In this document: piece by piece, positions 59,104 through 64,000 of the stretch
Layout of the letters: every line of letters begins with the position of its first letter
How positions within the stretch are numbered: the stretch's first letter is position 1
Assembly (NCBI GenBank): GCA_026075535.2
Contig: AP026538.1
Location: forward strand, 16,562,337-16,626,336
DNA from: Tricholoma matsutake
Lineage: Eukaryota > Basidiomycota > Agaricomycetes > Agaricales > Tricholomataceae
Length of the DNA: 64,000 nucleotides
Direction of reading: 5' to 3'
Notes under the pieces: generated by a model
Database searches by the model: none
Told to the model about the DNA's origin: nothing
Seen by the model: only the letters and a program-made list of their open reading frames with translations
Made by a program: the position numbers and the translations under genes

Positions 59104-61360
59104 TGTTTTTTTGTTTTTTTTGGGTCAACAATTTATAACGCGGGGCTCGATCGCAGTCCGCAGGGCAGGATACAAACTTGGGTACTACTATAACTATGCT
59201 TCCCCTCACCCATATCCTACCCAGGTCCTCGTTTTAGCCACTTTAGGCAGGCAGTGCCACAGACGTTGGCCTCTCAGCCAGGAAAGGCAATAATCTGGAG
59301 GGGGAGCCCCCCCTCCCAAAGCTAGCCATTAACTCGTCCACCAGTGCAGAACAGTCCCCCAGCCACATATCCAACCGAAGTCAGATCAGGCGTGGCCATG
59401 TTAATTCACTGTAAATCCCCCCTTGCGGGAGGAATAACCATCTGCATGCTCCTGGCCAGCGAGGATTGACCACCCCAGATGAATGAGGTGGACCATCACC
59501 GCGCTCCCGCATGAGTGACAGAAATGTGGTAGCTGGTTGTTCACCTGGTTATTCACCGGAACTACTGTGGATAGGGGGCCAAGGCCCCCTTCGAGTAGAT
59601 GCCGATGAGGGCATATGCTCAGTAACAACGTCCCCCCCACAGCAGGGAGAAGGTAAAGGGAAGTGACAAACTGCCACTATTCCAATATCGGCCACCAACC
59701 AATTGGTGGGCGTAGATGTGGAGGGGTGACACCCCCCTTTTAGTAGTGGTGCTGCTGTGCTCGAGGACCTCGAGGACAGCGGCGTCGTGATGAGGACGAG
59801 GGTTCCCCATGATGGAGCTCTGCATGAGCTGCCTGCCTAGCCACGTAGGAAGCCCTGAAGGCTGCCGGTGACGTGAGGTCGAGAGGCAATCTGGCAGCTG
59901 CTAGTTCTGCCAACATTGGCTCAGACAATCGCCAGGTGGTTGTGAATAATTCCCAGGCCATCTGGCGCATGCATTCCTCTCTATGAGCGGAACGGCGGAT
60001 ACTCGGACGGTACCGACGAAGATCGTCATAGCCTCCAGTAAGTGTAGGAAGCCATGAGAGGCGGATGTTATTTCCACCCTCTCATCTCTCGATAATGAAG
60101 GCTCATCCTCCTCCACCAACTCTGGGATGGCAGATGAACCTGGTGATGTGGGGAAGGGTGGCACAGATTGCTCCTGCTGCCCCTCTGGATAGAGGAGCTC
60201 GGCGATGCCGAGCTCTTGATTGTTGTTGGCCTCAAGCCCAAGCTCGAGAGCCAGATCATGCAACTCGTCGGCTATCACTTGTGACACCAAGAAGCGGTTT
60301 ATCGTCTCCTGCGAGGCTAGCTCGGTGAGACCTGGAATGAATTTGACATCTCTGCCGGTGGCAGAGCCGTCATCGTCGTCTGGCAGGTCGGAGGAGTCAT
60401 CCTCTGCCCAAAGATTGTGGAACTGGTTAGCCACATCAGAGTCCCATCCGCTCAAGGAGACGTGTCCGAACTCTGGGAGGTAGTTGTCGTCGAAGTCTGC
60501 GAAGTCGGTGTTTGTGTATAAGAGGGGGTTGCCATGTGCCGCCTGGTGTCGAGTTTGCGCTCCACGGTTTGTAGAGGGCATTGAGGATGATTTAGCACAA
60601 GTAGATGATGGTAGAAGTCAAGATACGTAGCGTGATAACGATAGCAGACGGTCCCTTATCACAATTCCAGGTCCACCCGACACACCCTCCAGATGCTCTG
60701 AGGGGGCAGGTAGGCCGCAAATCCTGCTGCAGATTGGGAGGGACAATTGAACCCAGTTCCGAACACCTCAAGGGTGTGAGTGCCGGAGGTAAAAAGTCGG
60801 TGGTGAGTAGTGGCCACCAGAGCGTTGACCTAGCCACCAGAGGGCACCATCGCCTGGCCCCTTTTAACGATGGTGTATTCCAATGGGTAGTCAGTGTAGC
60901 AGGTCTCTAGATGTAGAAACCCATGCAGCATGGAGGTAGGAAGCCTCCCAGGCGACCCACAATCCAGTGAATATGTTCCTCCTCCTGAACCAGACCTCCC
61001 CCAGCTAAACAAATGCGATGACTTGGGCGAGCGTTGAAGTAGGCATCCCACACCCACTCTAAGCCCCCATAGGGGCCCAGACTACTCTTTCGTTGCCAAC
61101 ACTCACCTAACCAGGATCCTCGAAGCCCAGGAGAACGAGACGAATAGCAGACACTGTCAAAAACAGTGCCCGAGACATCCCTGGAGATCGGATGGACGGA
61201 TCTCTTAGCAAATCAGGCCAGGCCTGGAGGTGCCAAGAGCATTCGTGATGGCGAGATCCGATCGAAAATCAGATGAAAATTGAAGTCTCGATGTTGCTAC
61301 CAACATCGAGCAGGAGTGTTTACCACTGTTTATGGTGGTTGTAACAAGTCAAGGAGCGTG
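59104..61360 (-). mobile_element. Full-length family B2 element
   Basis: 2.26 kb with a G-interrupted poly(T), 3'UTR, ORF, leader and type I head. Target-site duplication ACTATCCCGATATT (59090-59103) and ACTATCCTGATATT (61364-61377), one difference. Inserted in the same old B as the 56634-58866 copy. Confidence 0.94.
59740..60581 (-). pseudogene. Family B2 protein with a single frameshift
   Basis: ATG at 60581 (MPSTNRGA). Open for ~200 codons with an Asp-rich stretch and QELGIAELLYPEG. One base is lost in the ERNAWRQM region near 59972. The normal frame continues from there to the RGPRAQQ end at about 59740. Otherwise complete, about 278 residues without the shift. Confidence 0.85.
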
Positions 61361-61549
61361 CTGACTATCCTGATATTGGCCACCAATTATTTGGTGGGCG
61401 TGGTTGTGGAGGGGTGTTCCCCTATTGGTTGCGGCACAGCTGTCTCCGAGGACCTCAAGGATGACGGCGTCGTGATGAGGATGAGGGTTCCTCATGATGG
61501 AGCTCTGCATGAGCTGCCTGCCTAGCCACGTAGGAAGCCCTGAAGGCTC

Positions 61550-61747
61550 ACGCTCCTTGACTTGTTACAACCACTATAAACAGTGGTAAACACTCCTGCT
61601 CGATGTTGGTAGCAATGTTGAGACTCCAATTTTGGTCCGATTTTCGATCAGATTTCACCATCACGAATGCTCTTGGCGTCTCCAGGCCTGGCCTGATTTG
61701 CTAAGAGATCCGTCTATCCGATCTCCGGGGATGTCTTGGTCATTGTT
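61550..61747 (+). mobile_element. Family B 5' head-only fragment
   Basis: First ~197 nt of B, type I head with all four hairpins, ending in CATTGTT and fused to LINE A14. Third head-only B in the window. Confidence 0.88.
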
Positions 61748-62532
61748 AAGTTCGACTTCTGGGGGGGTTCTCCTCCCAGAAGCTGAGACCACGCGATCTA
61801 CCTGTTCTCCCTGTCCAAAGACAAGAGCACAGGCGACAGGTTGATATTTAGCATCTGTGGGCACCAAAGCATCCACTGCGACGACGAGAGTGTCATCCTC
61901 TACCTGGGCTGAGGCCCAGGCCTTGTCCAGGTCACTCCTGTAAGAGTTCCTCGCTCCATCCTCCTTGGAGCTGAGGCGATGAGAGGAAAAGCGAGTGGGG
62001 AATAGATCCTTCACTCTGTTCCCGGGTGTGTTTTCTTCCCCAAAGGGGTTGAACTCATCACCTGGTACGAGGGCCAACGCTGCGGCCGAAGCGACAGATG
62101 GGCCCTGTAGGGTGAGTGTGTCGAGCACATTCCCTCCCAGAGTCCAAGCTCATGAGAGTGGGTAGTGCCAACATGATTGGGCCCTAAGATCGCTCTCAGG
62201 GGGTGTGATGGAGCCAATAGGGGGGTTCTGAACACCCCTCTGTTGACCAGACAACGCAGTAGCAGCTGCATAGGCAGCAGCCCCGCTATACTTTCCAGAC
62301 CGCCTATGGGGGTGGTTCTGAATGCACCGAGGATCCAACGAGCAGCGATGGACTGCACTTGGGCCAGCGTTTTGATGACACCTTTGATGCGAGCGCCTTT
62401 GAAATGCCAGAGTCTGAGTCTGTATGTCATAATAGGTACAACACACGAGTGGTACAGAAGGCATTTCTGCATGGGGGTTAGCCCTCTCACAGAATTGCCG
62501 AGCATTCCCATCGCCCTCGCAGTGGTAAGGGC
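61748..62532 (-). mobile_element. LINE A14 fragment: RT thumb to RNase H
   Basis: Minus LINE ORF2 from KALTTARAMG (RT thumb) to the early RNase H (AVDA). A one-base loss near 62125 shifts the frame. Ends at the poly(T) of the next B. Confidence 0.88.
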
Positions 62533-64000
62533 TTTTTTTTTTTTTTTTTTGGGGGTCAACAATTTATAACGTGGGGCTTGATCGCAGTCCGTGGGTCAAG
62601 ATACAAACAAGGTACTACTAAGACTACACATTCCCTATGTCCGCATCCCACACCAGGTCCCTTGCAGAAGCCATGTTACGGCGGGCGTACCAGCGTTGTC
62701 CTCTCAGACACAAAAGGCAATAATCTGTAGGGGAGGGGCCCCCCCTACAAAGGCTAGCCGTTAGTTCGCCATCTGGTGCTATCTCGGTCCCCCCGGCCAC
62801 ATATCCAACCGAAGTCAGATCAGGCGCAAGCAGTGTCAATTCACCATAAGTCCTCCCTTGCGGGAAGAGTAACCGTCTTTCACCAGACAATGAGGATTGA
62901 CCACCCCAGGTGAGTGAGGTGGACCATCACTGTGTCCACGCACAAGTGACAGTGACGAGGCAGCTGGTTGTTTACCAGAACTGCCATAGCTGGTTACTCA
63001 CTGGAGCTACTGTAAGTAGGGGGGTCGAGGCCCCCCCTCAAGCATATGCTACTCTGAGCATGCACTCGATGACATCATCCCCCCCGCAGTGGGGGGAAAG
63101 TAGAGGGCGGCGACGTATTGTCACCATCCCGACAACAGCCCTGGTGGGCGGTGAAGAGAAGGGGGGGTCCCCTTCTTCAAGCTTGGCGTGGTCGTTGGCG
63201 AGGCCCATGAGGACGATGACGCTGTTCCGGGGACAAGGGTTCCTCGGTTGGAGGCTCTGCCACTGGTGGAGCAGACTGAGCCACCTGCATCGCCGCATAG
63301 GAAGCCTGAAAGGCTGCCAGAGACGTAAGGTCAAGGGGAGCTGATGCCGTGCGAAGCGACTCCATCATGCTCCCTGAAAATCGTCAGGTGGTGGTGAAGA
63401 GCTCCCACGCCATCTGACACCAAGAGTTCCTGTCGTTGAGAGGAACTGCAGACACTCGGACGGTACCTACAAAGGAGGTCATCATGTCCAGTAAATGCAA
63501 CATGGCATCAGAGGTGGCTTCGATTTCCAGCCTCTGATCCCTAGATAGCGGCACTTCGTCCTCCACCAGCTCGGGGATGGGGGGCCAAGGCAGTAGCGGG
63601 GCAGGGGATGCCTCCGGATAAAGGAGCTCAGCAATGCCAAGCTCCTGTGAATACATATCCTCCTTAGGGAGGCTACGAGCCCAGCGCTTGTGTTCAACAT
63701 CGACACCAAGTGCCCATTGTACATGATCGATCGTTTTCCTCGAGGAGAGCCTAGGCCCCCCCTCAGCAAAAATGAGAGCCTCTTGCATGGCAAGAGAGTC
63801 ATCGTTGTAATCATCGTTAGGGTCGGAGAGGTCTTCCCCGGCCCATAGATCTCTAGCTGCCTTGAGAGCAGCTGCTACCTCCGATTCGTCTTGCATGAAC
63901 CAGGTGTCGTAGTCTTGGACGCCATCATCAAAGATGTTGCCCCTAATCAAAGCAGGGTCGCGTAGACCCCGATGTGGTGGTTGGCCTCTGGTTTGCCGTT
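62533..64000 (-). mobile_element. Divergent family B element running off the window
   Basis: Poly(T) 62533-62550, tail GGGTCAACAATTTATAA, diverged 3'UTR and a third ORF lineage. The leader and 5' head lie beyond 64000. Confidence 0.9.
63177..64000 (-). pseudogene. Divergent family B protein (third lineage), one stop
   Basis: The start codon is a few bases beyond the window edge. Readable as an RQTRGQPPHRGLRD-type N-terminus, an acidic stretch, YSQELGIAELLYPEASP, IPELVEDEVPLS, a core with WCQMAWELF, and a different C-terminus ending RPRQA rather than QQRR. TGA at 63384-63386 replaces the Trp codon of TTTW. The core matches B1 and B2 while the rest is rearranged, so this lineage helps define the conserved domain. 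Confidence 0.82.

Larger units (their letters stand above)
56279..61549 (-). mobile_element. Old family B element hosting two B2 insertions
   Basis: Minus B 3'UTR and ORF end in three parts: 56279-56633, 58867-59103 and 61361-61549. Poly(T) at 56279-56288. Two complete B2 elements are inserted in it. Cut at 61549 by a plus B head, so the 5' half is missing. Confidence 0.9.

Noticed and set aside
1..64000. CRISPR, prokaryotic operon, promoter or terminator signals
   Set aside because: The content is eukaryotic retrotransposons; GC hairpins with T runs are B 3'UTR stems and reverse-complement poly(A) tails.

Overview
The window is a eukaryotic, almost certainly fungal, repeat block. I found no host gene, tRNA, rRNA or prokaryotic feature. 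The LINE protein architecture (a gag-like ORF1 with three zinc knuckles; an ORF2 with endonuclease, reverse transcriptase, RNase H and a C-terminal CCHC motif) is that of Tad1/I-type non-LTR retrotransposons. Its ORF1 zinc-knuckle region and RT thumb resemble elements I associate with Agaricomycete basidiomycetes. The fungal call is fairly firm; the class is inference.

Essentially every base belongs to one of two retrotransposon families nested in each other. Family A is an autonomous-type LINE of about 6.45 kb: 5' end CATCGCTTCTTG, a leader of about 130 nt, ORF1 (about 638 aa), ORF2 (about 1290 aa), a 3'UTR of about 0.5 kb and poly(A). The two near-complete copies are 273-6729 (A1) and 36778-43757 (A9, itself interrupted). 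Family B is about 2.2 kb with no RT: 5' end CGCTCCTTGACTTG, a structured leader of about 775 nt, one ORF of about 270 aa with no recognised domain, a hairpin-rich 3'UTR of about 0.6 kb and poly(A). Family B is the most interesting content. It has target-site duplications, a 3' tail shared with LINE A, a shared 5' terminus, and a weak but well-spaced protein match to the LINE ORF1. It is best read as an ORF-bearing non-autonomous retroposon that uses the LINE machinery, comparable to mammalian half-L1 (HAL1).

Layout: 1-7329, minus LINE A0 interrupted by plus LINE A1. 7330-13835, B and LINE pieces with a B head-to-head inverted repeat. 13836-17630, B tail, LINE, full B. 17631-23109, plus LINE A5 interrupted by B. 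23110-32098, alternating B copies and minus LINE A6, including the cleanest B (26729-28949) and a B/endonuclease chimeric ORF. 32099-36403, plus LINE fragments and a 0.8-kb internally deleted B. 36404-45597, a three-level nest (B containing LINE A9 containing a truncated B). 45598-53096, B2-type copies and minus LINE ORF1 pieces. 53097-56278, a degenerate plus LINE. 56279-61549, an old B containing two full B2 copies. 61550-64000, B head, LINE fragment, and a divergent B running off the window.

Five B ORFs are open from start to stop, and one LINE ORF1 is open. Every LINE ORF2 is broken, many by CGA-to-TGA changes typical of CpG-methylation decay. Element boundaries are given to within about 5 nt.
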